Source: JAYWDA01 sp043747555
GTDB lineage: Bacteria; Bdellovibrionota; Bdellovibrionia; Bdellovibrionales; Bdellovibrionaceae
Length of the DNA stretch: 64,000 bases
Reading direction: 5' to 3'
Assembly: GCA_043747555.1 (NCBI GenBank)
Contig: JAYTOY010000052.1
Span: 54,717 to 118,716 of the forward strand
A program made the translations under genes and the position numbers. Position 1 is the stretch's first letter; each line of letters opens with the position of its first letter. Under the pieces are notes generated by a model. That model had not been told where the DNA came from. It ran no database searches and was given only the letters and a program-made list of their open reading frames with translations. Below, piece by piece: positions 26,943 through 35,778 of the stretch.

Positions 26943-28277
26943 ATGTTTGATCAATTGTCTGAAAAAATCCTAGGCACTTTAAAAAAAATTCGCGGTCAAA
27001 ATCGCATCAGTGAATCTAATATTGAAGACGCGGTGAAAGAAATTCGCCTAAGCTTGCTTGAAGCGGACGTTAATTTTAAAGTTGTTAAAAATTTTATCGA
27101 CAGAATCAAAGCGAAAGCCCTGGGTGCGGACGTTTTATCCAATGTAAATCCAGGTCAGATGTTTGTTAAAATTGTCCATGATGAATTGATGGCAACCCTT
27201 GGTGGGGAAGCTGTCGATATTAATGTTCGTGAAAAACCCTCCGTGATTTTTTTAGTCGGCTTACAAGGTGTCGGTAAAACGACAACAGCGGCCAAGCTTG
27301 CGCTGTATATTCGGCAAAAATTAGGAAAAAAGCCAGGGCTGGTGCCCGCGGATATTTATCGTCCTGCGGCCATCGATCAGCTGCAAACCTTAGCCAAACA
27401 AAATAATTTCCCCGTTTTCCCGTCAGAAGCAGGAATGAAGCCGCAAGAAATTCTAGAAAAAGCCAAAACTTGGGCCACAGACAATATGGTCGAAGTTCTA
27501 ATTATTGATACAGCTGGACGCTTACAAATCGACGATATCTTAATGAATGAACTGCAAGATCTTAAGAAGATATGGCCTCCGCAAGAAGTCTTACTTGTCG
27601 CAGATGCTATGCTTGGTCAGCAGTCCGTGAATGTGGCGGAAGGCTTCCATCAGCGTTTGGCATTAACGGGCTTAGTCCTCACAAAAGTAGACGGTGATGC
27701 CCGCGGCGGAGCGGCTCTTTCAATTCGCGAAGTAACAGGTATTCCGATTAAATTTTTGGGAATCGGCGAAAAGGTCGCAGCCTTAGAAGTTTTCCACCCA
27801 GATCGTTTGGCGAAACGTATTCTTGATATGGGTGACGTCTTAAGTTTAGTTGAAAAAGCGCAAGACGTGATCAACGAAAAAGACGCCATGGAATCAGCCC
27901 GCAAAGTGATGAAAAATAAATTCACTTTGGAGGACTTTTTAGCCCAGATTCAGCAGCTAAAAAAAATGGGCGGCATCGAAAGCATTCTGAAATTTTTACC
28001 CGGCATGGGCGATATCTCGAAGCAGCTTAAAAATATGGCTCCACCTGATAACGAAATTAAAAAAATCGAAGCCATCATTCGGTCCATGACTGTCCATGAG
28101 CGGCAGCACCACAAGGTTTTAAACGCTTCGCGGCGTGAGCGGATTGCAAAGGGCAGCGGAACCCAAGTTCAGGATATTAACCGCCTGGTGCGCCAGTTTG
28201 AAGAAGCTCAGAAGATGATGAGTGGGATGATGAAAATGGGAATGGGCAAAGGCGGGCGTCCGCGGATGCCATTTTAA
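26943..28277 (+). CDS. ffh: signal recognition particle protein Ffh
   Basis: GTPase that binds the 4.5S RNA and signal peptides and docks nascent chains at FtsY. The order is N domain (1-90), G domain with LVGLQGVGKTTTAAKLA and DTAGRLQ, and a C-terminal M domain with LEDFLAQIQQLKKMGG and a methionine-rich tail (MMSGMMKMGMGKG). At 444 residues it is normal size. It heads the translation operon and starts right after the permease stop. Confidence 0.97.
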   Translation: MFDQLSEKILGTLKKIRGQNRISESNIEDAVKEIRLSLLEADVNFKVVKNFIDRIKAKALGADVLSNVNPGQMFVKIVHDELMATLGGEAVDINVREKPSVIFLVGLQGVGKTTTAAKLALYIRQKLGKKPGLVPADIYRPAAIDQLQTLAKQNNFPVFPSEAGMKPQEILEKAKTWATDNMVEVLIIDTAGRLQIDDILMNELQDLKKIWPPQEVLLVADAMLGQQSVNVAEGFHQRLALTGLVLTKVDGDARGGAALSIREVTGIPIKFLGIGEKVAALEVFHPDRLAKRILDMGDVLSLVEKAQDVINEKDAMESARKVMKNKFTLEDFLAQIQQLKKMGGIESILKFLPGMGDISKQLKNMAPPDNEIKKIEAIIRSMTVHERQHHKVLNASRRERIAKGSGTQVQDINRLVRQFEEAQKMMSGMMKMGMGKGGRPRMPF

Positions 28278-28343
28278 GGCTTGATCATTTCTGTTATATT
28301 GAGTAGACACAAGGTCTTATTCGCGTTGGAAAGAGGTTATTAA

Positions 28344-28592
28344 ATGGTAGTTATTCGCTTAAGCCGAGCTGGATCAAAACATGAACCTAGATACCGTATC
28401 ACAGTGGCAGACTCTCGCCGCTATGTGACTGGTAAACACTTAGAAGTTTTAGGATATTACAATCCACTGGCCGCTGGTCAACATGCTAAAGTTGTCTTGG
28501 ATATGGATCGTTATAATCATTGGGTTAAAGTCGGCGCGCAACCAACAGGCCGTGTAAAGCACGTGGCTAAATTGGCTCAAGCTCCAAAGTAA
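28344..28592 (+). CDS. rpsP: 30S ribosomal protein S16
   Basis: An 82-residue small-subunit protein, with the S16 N-terminus VVIRLSRAGSKHEPRYRI and VTGKHLEVLGYYNP. It stabilises the 16S rRNA 5' domain. It lies in the usual ffh-rpsP-khpA-rimM-trmD-rplS order. A purine-rich AGAGG precedes the ATG. A TATATTGAG just after ffh could be part of an internal promoter. Confidence 0.97.
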   Translation: MVVIRLSRAGSKHEPRYRITVADSRRYVTGKHLEVLGYYNPLAAGQHAKVVLDMDRYNHWVKVGAQPTGRVKHVAKLAQAPK

Positions 28593-28648
28593 TTTTCCCA
28601 ATTAGTTTGTAGCTTCGTTTGAACTGACTTCAAAAGGATGTGGGTAAA

Positions 28649-28888
28649 ATGGAAAGCCTAAAAGACCTCGTTGAATTTATGGCTAAAGCTCTAGTTGATA
28701 ACCCTGAAAAAGTGGAAGTCGACGAAATCCCCGGGCAACAAACAACTTTGTTAGCCCTAAAAGTGGATAAAGAAGATCTTGGTAAAGTGATTGGAAAACA
28801 AGGTAAGACAGCCGCCGCGATGAGAACAATCATTCGTGCTGCTGGAACCAAGCTGAACAAACGTTACCACTTGGACATCGTAGAGTAA
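28649..28888 (+). CDS. khpA: KH-domain RNA-binding protein KhpA
   Basis: A 79-residue KH-domain protein of the YlqC/KhpA family. The KH GXXG motif reads GKQGKTAAAMRTII, and the N-terminus has LKDLVEFMAKALVDNPE. It binds RNA and in other bacteria works with KhpB in division and small-RNA control. The start is the ATG at 28649, with AAGGA 10 nt upstream; a GTG at 28640 is in frame but sits too close to that site. A terminator-like hairpin follows. Confidence 0.93.
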   Translation: MESLKDLVEFMAKALVDNPEKVEVDEIPGQQTTLLALKVDKEDLGKVIGKQGKTAAAMRTIIRAAGTKLNKRYHLDIVE

Positions 28889-28913
28889 ATTTTCTACAAA
28901 ATTAAGATTTAAC

Positions 28914-28939
28914 AAGGATCCAGTAACGGGTCCTTTTTT
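28914..28939 (+). terminator. intrinsic terminator or attenuator between khpA and rimM
   Basis: AAGGATCC (28914-28921) pairs with GGGTCCTT (28928-28935) through eight base pairs including one G-T wobble. The loop is 6 nt and a run of six T follows directly. This is a canonical intrinsic terminator, yet it lies inside a translation operon whose next gene (rimM) starts at 28973, so partial termination or a new promoter downstream is likely. Confidence 0.8.
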
Positions 28940-28972
28940 ATTTCTGCTGGTTGTGGTGTATAAACCCTGTCT

Positions 28973-29512
28973 ATGAAATCTACAGAAATTCCTGAATTTA
29001 AATTAGTCGGTAAAATTAAAGAAGCGCATGGCTTGCGCGGAGAATTTTACGTCTTAATTTTTTCAGGGGATATTTCATGGCTGCCAAAATTAAAAGAGCT
29101 TCAAGTAAAAAATCCAGACACCGAAGAAGTAAAGTTATTTAAAAAATTTAAAGCAAAACCTTTTAAAAAAGGATTTATTTTAGCCATAGATGGAATTTTG
29201 GATCGCACTGAGGCTGAAAAATTCCATGGCTTTTCACTTTTAATTCAAGCCTCGATGTTTGTTTCAAAGCCTGGTGAAACCATTTATCTTTCTGAAATCG
29301 CTGATTTTTTTATTCATGATCCGCAAGGAATTATTCTTGGACAGATCGTCGGTTTTTCAACCAATGGCAGTCAGGATTTATTAGTAGTTCAGGGCGAAAA
29401 ATCAAAAGCGGATATTCCTTTCGTGGGGCCTTTTATAAAAGAAATTAATTTCGAAAAAAAATATATTGTGATGGATCTGCCCGAAGGTCTTTTTGATTTG
29501 GAAAACCTATGA
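28973..29512 (+). CDS. rimM: ribosome maturation factor RimM
   Basis: A 179-residue factor that helps assemble the head of the 30S subunit. GKIKEAHGLRGEFYV (residues 13-27) is the RimM N-terminal hallmark, and a C-terminal PRC-barrel follows (about 100-175). It ends overlapping trmD by ATGA, so the two are translationally coupled. Just upstream is the terminator-like hairpin, so a part of its transcription may start independently. Confidence 0.94.
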   Translation: MKSTEIPEFKLVGKIKEAHGLRGEFYVLIFSGDISWLPKLKELQVKNPDTEEVKLFKKFKAKPFKKGFILAIDGILDRTEAEKFHGFSLLIQASMFVSKPGETIYLSEIADFFIHDPQGIILGQIVGFSTNGSQDLLVVQGEKSKADIPFVGPFIKEINFEKKYIVMDLPEGLFDLENL

Positions 29513-30315
29513 AGTTTACAATCATCACACTATTTCCAGACATGATTCAGCAAACGCTTAAGTTTGGATTGATGGGGCAAGCCCTGGATAAAAAACTTTT
29601 TGAAGTGAGCACTATCAATCCCCGCGAATTTGCCAGCGACGTTCATAAGACAGTGGATGACCGCCCCTTTGGCGGCAGTGACGGAATGCTTTTACAGGCG
29701 GATGTCCTTCAGAAAAGTCTGGTGAAAGCGCGCCAGGAAAATCCTGGGGCTGCGACGATATTCCTATCGCCTCAGGGTCAGCGACTGACTGAAAATAAAA
29801 TACACGAGTTACTGAAACATAAGAGTTTGATCTTATTATCGGCAAGATATGCGGGTGTCGATCAGCGCCTCATCAATTCAGAAATTGACGAAGAAATTTC
29901 CATTGGTGATTACGTTTTAAATGGTGGAGAACTTCCAGCCTTGGTTTTAATGGAAGCTTTGAGCCGGCAAATTTCTGGTGTCTTAGGGCATGCGGAATCA
30001 GCGTTGAAAGATAGTTTTACGGAAGGCTTGCTAGAGGCGCCGGCTTTTACTCGGCCCAGGGAATGGCGAGGACAAGAGGTTCCTGAAGTCTTACTGAGCG
30101 GTAACCACCAGATGATTCTAGAATGGCAAAATAAAATGTCCTGGATTGTGACCAAAGAGAAGCGGCCTGACCTTTTCATGGCGGCAGCCCAGAAGTCCAC
30201 TTTCCTTGAGCTTAAAAAAATAAAAGAGTTTGATCAAAAAATGTCAGCCATGGACCGCAAGCTTTGCGGTCTTAAAGATTATTTCGAAGACTCTTGGACC
30301 CCGGTCCTATCGTGA
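29509..30315 (+). CDS. trmD: tRNA (guanine-37-N1)-methyltransferase
   Basis: SPOUT methyltransferase that makes m1G37 and prevents +1 frameshifting. The trefoil-knot region GDYVLNGGELPALVLMEA (about residues 136-153) and the early TLFPDMIQQTLKFG are intact. Length is 268 residues, slightly longer than the common 250. It overlaps rimM upstream (ATGA) and the next methyltransferase downstream (GTGA), so it sits in a tight coupled block. Confidence 0.96.
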   Translation: MKFTIITLFPDMIQQTLKFGLMGQALDKKLFEVSTINPREFASDVHKTVDDRPFGGSDGMLLQADVLQKSLVKARQENPGAATIFLSPQGQRLTENKIHELLKHKSLILLSARYAGVDQRLINSEIDEEISIGDYVLNGGELPALVLMEALSRQISGVLGHAESALKDSFTEGLLEAPAFTRPREWRGQEVPEVLLSGNHQMILEWQNKMSWIVTKEKRPDLFMAAAQKSTFLELKKIKEFDQKMSAMDRKLCGLKDYFEDSWTPVLS

Positions 30316-30890
30316 GCGACACTTTTGTTCCCACACTAGCCATTGGACTTTTACATTATCCCATGTTGGATGGAAAAAAGGATATCGTAGCGACGAATAT
30401 CACAAACTTTGATGTTCATGATATTGCCAGGGCCGCGCAGGTTTTTGGTGTGGAAAAATATTATCTGATTCATCCCATCCGCGAGCAGCTGATGTTTGTT
30501 GAGCGGATTTTAGATCACTGGCGGGTAGGGCAGGGTTCCAAATACAATCCCAAGCGCAAAACGGCCTTGGGACGGGTCAGGTCGGCTGAGACTTTGACTG
30601 CGGCTCTGTTGGAGTGGAGCGTTGAAAAGCCTTTGATTATTGCCACCCATGCTCGGCCATTGGACGGTGTTAAGACCTATTCGTTCAAAGAGCTGAGAGC
30701 GGTTCTGCATGAGCAGAAAAAGCCGGTTTTTTTGCTATTTGGGACGGGTTTTGGGATGACTGACGATTTTATGAGAGGTTGTGACGGGCTTTTGGAAAGC
30801 ATTCGTGGGGCTCCGCCAGAGGATTACCGGCACCTTTCTGTCAGGTCCGCGGTCAGTATCTGTCTTGACCGACTTATGGGGCCATGGTAG
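30312..30890 (+). CDS. SPOUT-type RNA methyltransferase (Methyltrn_RNA_4 family)
   Basis: A 192-residue protein, with IATHARPLDG and a LLFGTGFGMTDDFM stretch that suits the SPOUT cofactor knot. It resembles the family often found between trmD and rplS in delta-type bacteria, annotated as an RNA methyltransferase with unknown target. I start it at a GTG (30312) that overlaps the trmD stop as GTGA; a TTG at 30294 would add six residues. The target RNA is not known. Confidence 0.82.
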   Translation: MSDTFVPTLAIGLLHYPMLDGKKDIVATNITNFDVHDIARAAQVFGVEKYYLIHPIREQLMFVERILDHWRVGQGSKYNPKRKTALGRVRSAETLTAALLEWSVEKPLIIATHARPLDGVKTYSFKELRAVLHEQKKPVFLLFGTGFGMTDDFMRGCDGLLESIRGAPPEDYRHLSVRSAVSICLDRLMGPW

Positions 30891-30947
30891 ACAACCTTCT
30901 TACTTATAACACGTGTGAACTCTCTTGAAGTTGTAAAGGGTATTAAA

Positions 30948-31406
30948 ATGGCTAAAACCACAAAAAAAACTAAAAAAGCTGCGACTCCTGGCAAAGAAAC
31001 AAACCTGATCAGTCGCGTAACAGCTCGTACGACTTCAAAATTAGTTCAACCTTTCCGTCCCGGCGACACTGTGAACGTGTACGTGAAAGTAAAAGAGGGC
31101 GAGAAAGAACGTGTTCAGCTTTACAAAGGCACTGTGACGAAACTTCAAGGTAAAGGCGCGACTCGCTCTTTTACGGTTCGAAAAATCTCTGCTGGTGTTG
31201 GCGTTGAAAGAATTTTTCCATTCACATCACCTGCCATTGATCGCGTTGAAGTTGTCACACACGGTAAAGTTCGTCGTGCGAAACTTTATTACTTACGTGG
31301 CCTTGAAGGTAAATCTGCAAAAATCGAATCTGAGTTAGCGCAAGTGCGATCAGCCGATGTTGCAACTGAAACCGACACAGAAAAAACTGAGACTAAAAAA
31401 GCCTAA
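30948..31406 (+). CDS. rplS: 50S ribosomal protein L19
   Basis: A large-subunit protein at the 30S-50S bridge. The core FRPGDTVNVYVKVKEGEKER, FTVRKISAGVGVERIFP and RRAKLYYLRGL segments are diagnostic. At 152 residues it is longer than the usual 115 or so: it has a lysine-rich N-terminal extension (about 30 residues) and an acidic/lysine C-terminal tail. I use the ATG at 30948, with AAAGGG upstream, over one at 30915. Confidence 0.95.
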   Translation: MAKTTKKTKKAATPGKETNLISRVTARTTSKLVQPFRPGDTVNVYVKVKEGEKERVQLYKGTVTKLQGKGATRSFTVRKISAGVGVERIFPFTSPAIDRVEVVTHGKVRRAKLYYLRGLEGKSAKIESELAQVRSADVATETDTEKTETKKA

Positions 31407-31424
31407 GCGGCTTTCTTTAAGCTC

Positions 31425-32090
31425 TTGAAAAAATCAAAAAAAAAGAATGAATGGCCTGAACTGGATTGGCGGGAATTTGAACCCGCACCAGTTATTGGTG
31501 TTGATGAAGTGGGCCGCGGTTGTTTAGCCGGGCCAGTTTATGCGGCCGCTGTTATTTTAAATCTTAAGACAGATGTCTCGGCCTATACAGATTCTAAACT
31601 GATATCCGAAGCACGTCGCGAAGAACTGGCCCTTGAGATCTGTGAATCCCATCAGACCGCTATTGGTTTTGCAACGGTTGAAGAGATCGATCAGTTGAAT
31701 ATTTTCCGGGCTTCACAGCTTGCGATGGTACGAGCGATCCAGAATTTGAATTTAAAACGGGGACATCTTTTGGTGGATGGCAAGTTTGAGCTTCCGGGAC
31801 TTCCGGAATTTAAACAAACTGCTTTAATCAAAGGCGATCTTAGGTGTAAACCAATTTCTGCCGCATCGATCTTAGCTAAAGTGACTCGGGATCAACTGAT
31901 GAAAACCCTTCATCTGGAGTTTCCAGTTTATGGATTCGAAAAACACAAAGGCTATGGCACGCCCGCGCACAAAGCGCTTATCAAAAAAAATAAACCCTGT
32001 GTCTGGCACAGGCGCACATTCGCAGGCGTTAAAGAGTTCTTCAGCGATCCCGTCGCAGACTCGGGCCCAAGTTCGAGGCCGCGATTGTGA
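31425..32090 (+). CDS. rnhB: ribonuclease HII
   Basis: Removes ribonucleotides and RNA from RNA-DNA hybrids. GVDEVGRGCLAGPVYAAAV holds the first two catalytic acidic residues and the GRG motif that senses the 2'-OH; LVDGK and ASILAKVTRD follow. The start codon is TTG at 31425, and the basic leader (KKSKKKNEW) precedes the domain. Length is 221 residues. Its 3' third is overlapped by the yraN frame. Confidence 0.95.
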   Translation: MKKSKKKNEWPELDWREFEPAPVIGVDEVGRGCLAGPVYAAAVILNLKTDVSAYTDSKLISEARREELALEICESHQTAIGFATVEEIDQLNIFRASQLAMVRAIQNLNLKRGHLLVDGKFELPGLPEFKQTALIKGDLRCKPISAASILAKVTRDQLMKTLHLEFPVYGFEKHKGYGTPAHKALIKKNKPCVWHRRTFAGVKEFFSDPVADSGPSSRPRL

Positions 32091-32412
32091 AAGTGCTGTA
32101 GAAAAATACTTTTTAGAAATTGGTTTTAGCCTTTTTTCAAAGCGCTTAAAAACACCTTTTGCCGAAGTTGATTTAGTTTTTACAAAAAATCGTAAAACTT
32201 ATTTGATTGAAGTAAAGTCCCTTGGGCAGCTGGATTTTAGTCTTGTTCGAATTTCGAAAGCGCAAAAAATGCGGCTTTTGCGGGCTCGAATATGGCTTGA
32301 AAGTCTGTGGAATCGCGATGCTGCCTTGGCTTTCGCCTATGTTTTAACGAATGGTGAAATCTTTATTTTTAACGAAGCCGGAGAAGAGCTAAACTTAAAG
32401 AATGAAACTTAA
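31999..32412 (+). CDS. yraN: YraN (UPF0102) family endonuclease-like protein
   Basis: RGRDCESAVEKYFLEIGFSLFSKR, split here as RGRDCESAVEKY and LEIGFSLFSKR, then AEVDLVF and YLIEVKSLG match the UPF0102/YraN family, a predicted PD-(D/E)XK-like fold with D and ExK residues in place. The function is unsettled. The conserved domain begins near 32074, and the in-frame starts (GTG 31999, ATG 31954, ATG 31930) all lie inside rnhB, giving an unusually long overlap. I list the GTG; no ribosome binding site decides the matter. Confidence 0.78.
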   Translation: MSGTGAHSQALKSSSAIPSQTRAQVRGRDCESAVEKYFLEIGFSLFSKRLKTPFAEVDLVFTKNRKTYLIEVKSLGQLDFSLVRISKAQKMRLLRARIWLESLWNRDAALAFAYVLTNGEIFIFNEAGEELNLKNET

Positions 32413-32758
32413 ATCCCTTCTTATTCTTCCTCTTCTTATTCTGAGTCAATCTGGTCAGGCGGGTGATTTTAATCGGTTTGTAAAAGCTTGCGGCTTTGGT
32501 GCGCTGATTGGTGCTGGCGTCGGCTTAGCCAGTTTAGCCGCGGAAAATAAACCTAGTGAGCATTACGCTAATATTCCCCGCGGTGCTTCTTTGGGATTGT
32601 ATGCCGGTATCGCTTACGGAGCCTACTTGGCAGCGCCGCCACCAAAGAATCAAATGCGCCAGGATATTGAGTTTAGTTCGGCCACAATGGTTGTGCCCAC
32701 TTTTGCTCAAAATAAAGTGGATGGGGTTTCTGTAAGCTCGAATGTTTATAGTTTTTAA
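32402..32758 (+). CDS. small exported protein of unknown function
   Basis: I do not recognise this 118-residue protein. Residues 1-20 look like a signal peptide (leucine-rich, ending SGQA-G). The mature part holds a glycine/alanine-rich hydrophobic stretch (FGALIGAGVGLASLA and YAGIAYGAYLA), like a glycine-zipper membrane-inserted motif. It overlaps the end of yraN by 11 nt and ends 5 nt from the convergent lptD gene. Confidence 0.65.
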   Translation: MKLKSLLILPLLILSQSGQAGDFNRFVKACGFGALIGAGVGLASLAAENKPSEHYANIPRGASLGLYAGIAYGAYLAAPPPKNQMRQDIEFSSATMVVPTFAQNKVDGVSVSSNVYSF

Positions 32759-32763
32759 GCCGA

Positions 32764-35253
32764 TCAGTTTCCGATTTCATCAAGGTCACGAGAGGCCAAA
32801 GGAATCGTGCCTTTTCCATCAAATGAAAAATCCAACACCAAGCTTGTGCTATTACTTCCGCCAGTCACTTGCTCAAAAATAAATCTGAGAGCTAAACAGT
32901 CGCCCGGCGGTTTAAATTGCGCAATATAAGAGTAAGATCTTATGCGGTCATTAGCGCCCTTGAAAAAGTCATTTTGAACATCGGTCTTTGCGCCATCAAA
33001 ACTAATCTTACCGACAAAGTTCATATGGGTTGTAATAAGTCCCGTTGAAAAACTGTAGTCTTGAGTTCTTGTGGTTGTATCAACTTCCTCACCAGGGACA
33101 ATGTTATACTTTAAAATTAAACCAACTTGGGCAAAGCGCCCTTTGTCGTCGATCAATCTAATTCGAGTATTTGTCTTTGTGACTTTTTGATAAGGAAAAT
33201 AACTAGCGGTTGATAATGTTTCAAAGTTATCTAACCGAACATCTAAAAGCGCTGAGATATCAGACCAAGGTTGTTTTTTGCCGGCAATAACAGAATCTTT
33301 TTCTTCGCGTTCTGCTTGGAAGGCATCAAAGGATTGCGAAAGCCTCAGGAGTCCGACCTGTCGATACTGCGGTTCATTATTGATCCAGCGTTTTTGCACG
33401 AGGCGGTTTGTGACCGAATAAGTGACAAGATTTCGATCATAGATTCGATCATTGTAATCAAACTGCAAAGAGGAATCGCTGCCAGTGTCTTCATCGCTAA
33501 TTGTATTTTGCGTAAAGTAAGGGGCTTCAACTTGCTTTTGAAAACCAAAAAATGGATGTGTTTGGTGATCAATCCAGGGAAGTCGGGTGTATTTTAACTC
33601 AGGCTGAATTTCATGCTTCCACAGGCTGCCATGCAAATCATTATTTGCGCCATACACTTGGCTTAAGGTTGTTCGGGCATTGACCTCGGCTTGGACGTAT
33701 CTTCGCACGTTGTTAGGATCGACACTTTCGCCGGGAAGTGTCGGAAGATTGGGAAATAAATAATGAGTCTCGCGGTAACCAATTTTTGGGGTGATCTCTA
33801 GAGTGGTTCCTAAATTAAAAGAGCGATAGATCGCAGGATTAAAATCAAGTCGTTGGCCGGTCCGAATAAGATCTGTGTCTTTGTTATAAAATCCGTCGCG
33901 CACTAATTCGTGACCTTCTTTATTTTCCCATTTCGGTGACGAATTATTACTGCGGGGAAAACGAATCATTGATTTATCAACCTGAGATTTTATGAGGTCA
34001 TCATAGGCAGAAGAGGACCTTGCGAAGTTGACATAATCTAAGTCAACTGTATAGAGAAAATCACTATTCCCCACTGACCGGGAGACTTGTGAGAATCTTA
34101 TTTCTGGCAGTCGATGAACGGCATCGTCATTACTTTCTAAGGGATCAGCATGAAGCATATTTTTATAGTATGAGCTGTCGAAGCTATAATGCTGATCCTT
34201 TGTATTTTTAGTGAGCGACATGCGGTTTTCCATAGCCGCATCGCCATGGTTAAGAGTCTCTTTAAAAAAATCTCGGGAGTATTGCAGATCGCTGGCATCA
34301 TTAAGCTGTAAGCGATGAACAAATCCCTGGGGTAATTCTTGATAGTGGTTATAGCGCATGGACCACCGGTTGATGGCGACAAAACGCGAGTTGCGATTTC
34401 GAAACGTATTAAAGCGTTCTTCGTTTTTAAAGGCTTGATCGTTAATGATTGAATAGTTGAGTTGGCCACCGCTATTTTCATCCAGCGCATATCGGTATTC
34501 AACCAAGCCCTTGAGACCTCGCTTTTCGTAATTTTTTAGAGTTAAGGTTGCATCGGTGCTACGGCTAATGGCCCAGAAGCCACTTTGTGCGATCGCAAGT
34601 CCACCGGCATCTGTATGTTCAAACTCTGGCGTTAAGAGGCCAGATTGGCGATCACTTTTTAAGGGGACGATCAGATAGGGAAGCCACAGGATGGGAACAA
34701 TTCCCGCTCGGATCACTGTATTTTTAATGTAGGCGTAGCCACCCAGTTCAGCCCGAATCGAACTTCCTGAAAATTTCCACGAAGAAGGGCAATTTGTGCA
34801 AGTGGTGTAATCAGCATCGACAACAAAGTATTCATTTTCGCTGACCTTTTGTAAAACTTCTCCCTCAAAAAGCACATTGCCTGATTTGACATAGCCGTTA
34901 TAGATAAGACCTGTGTTGTTTTCATAATCCAAAATAATGTGGTCACCGCCAATAGTGGTCGTCGGCGTTGTGATCTTAACCTGACCCTTTGCTTCGATTT
35001 TTTTTGAACGCAGATTAATTCGAGCCGAATCGCAGGCGATACTTTGATCGTGATAGATCAGCTGGACGCCACCTTCAAGCTCTAGGATTTCATTTTCTGA
35101 ATCCCTCACTCCTGACCCCGCGCTGATAAGGATGCCTTGAATTTTAGCCGACATTTCTTGGGCTTGAACCTGTTGGACAAGGCCTATAGTTAGTGCCATC
35201 AGAAAAAAGAAGGGCCACAAAATAAAGTTAAGCCGCGCAGGGATTGGATTCAC
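32764..35253 (-). CDS. lptD: LPS-assembly outer membrane protein LptD
   Basis: An 829-residue LptD that inserts lipopolysaccharide in the outer leaflet. It has a signal peptide (about 1-31), an N-terminal OstA/LptA-like beta-jellyroll (about 35-180, with EGGVQLIYHDQSIACDSARI) and a C-terminal barrel. The PYLIVPLKSDRQSGLLTPEF stretch is typical of LptD. Only four cysteines are present (74, 152, 155, 786), so the disulfide pattern differs from the E. coli enzyme, which has two adjacent C-terminal cysteines. No lptE is nearby. The gene is divergent from the STAS gene. Confidence 0.9.
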   Translation of the reverse strand: MNPIPARLNFILWPFFFLMALTIGLVQQVQAQEMSAKIQGILISAGSGVRDSENEILELEGGVQLIYHDQSIACDSARINLRSKKIEAKGQVKITTPTTTIGGDHIILDYENNTGLIYNGYVKSGNVLFEGEVLQKVSENEYFVVDADYTTCTNCPSSWKFSGSSIRAELGGYAYIKNTVIRAGIVPILWLPYLIVPLKSDRQSGLLTPEFEHTDAGGLAIAQSGFWAISRSTDATLTLKNYEKRGLKGLVEYRYALDENSGGQLNYSIINDQAFKNEERFNTFRNRNSRFVAINRWSMRYNHYQELPQGFVHRLQLNDASDLQYSRDFFKETLNHGDAAMENRMSLTKNTKDQHYSFDSSYYKNMLHADPLESNDDAVHRLPEIRFSQVSRSVGNSDFLYTVDLDYVNFARSSSAYDDLIKSQVDKSMIRFPRSNNSSPKWENKEGHELVRDGFYNKDTDLIRTGQRLDFNPAIYRSFNLGTTLEITPKIGYRETHYLFPNLPTLPGESVDPNNVRRYVQAEVNARTTLSQVYGANNDLHGSLWKHEIQPELKYTRLPWIDHQTHPFFGFQKQVEAPYFTQNTISDEDTGSDSSLQFDYNDRIYDRNLVTYSVTNRLVQKRWINNEPQYRQVGLLRLSQSFDAFQAEREEKDSVIAGKKQPWSDISALLDVRLDNFETLSTASYFPYQKVTKTNTRIRLIDDKGRFAQVGLILKYNIVPGEEVDTTTRTQDYSFSTGLITTHMNFVGKISFDGAKTDVQNDFFKGANDRIRSYSYIAQFKPPGDCLALRFIFEQVTGGSNSTSLVLDFSFDGKGTIPLASRDLDEIGN

Positions 35254-35403
35254 AATAAAATAATTGTAGTGATAGCAATAGCCCTTTGTCGAGATAAGTC
35301 AGCAGCCGAATCATGCTTATTCTAGCTGTTAGACCTGTTGAGTTATTTGACAAAAAACCGAAGAGTTAAGGGTCAGATCTAAAGCCAAAAAAAAGGGGTT
35401 TTC

Positions 35404-35778
35404 ATGGATGCTAAGCTCGATCAATGCGGCGAAGTTATGGTTATCACTATCAATGGCCGCCTGGATATCGATAAAACCAAGCCCTTTCAGGAGGCCTGTT
35501 TTAAAAATCTTTTAGATAAAAAGGTCGTCTTTAATCTGCAGCCATTAAATTTTGTTGGTTCGACGGGAATTCAAAATTTCTTCCAAGCCCTCAAAGAAAT
35601 TAACTCAAAAAATAAATTTGGCTTAAGAATTGCCGGAATGACGGTGGATTTTCAGCGGCTGTGGACCATTCAGCAAGACGCTATGGCTATTTATGAGAAT
35701 ACACAAGTGGCGGTAAAAAGCTTTGAGCCTCAGATTCCAGAGGCTGCAGAGACTTCATCAAAGATTCCAGCCGTCTGA
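35404..35778 (+). CDS. STAS-domain protein (anti-sigma-factor antagonist-like)
   Basis: A 124-residue single STAS domain, as in SpoIIAA/RsbV. The phosphorylation-site loop reads NFVGSTGIQNF, so the usual D-S-S-G-I is replaced by G52-S53-T54-G55-I. A Ser/Thr remains at the site, but the acidic residue is missing. It could be controlled by a HPK/RsbW-type kinase or act as a scaffold. AGGGG lies ahead of the ATG. The last 49 nt overlap the 3' end of the convergent coiled-coil gene. Confidence 0.82.
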   Translation: MDAKLDQCGEVMVITINGRLDIDKTKPFQEACFKNLLDKKVVFNLQPLNFVGSTGIQNFFQALKEINSKNKFGLRIAGMTVDFQRLWTIQQDAMAIYENTQVAVKSFEPQIPEAAETSSKIPAV

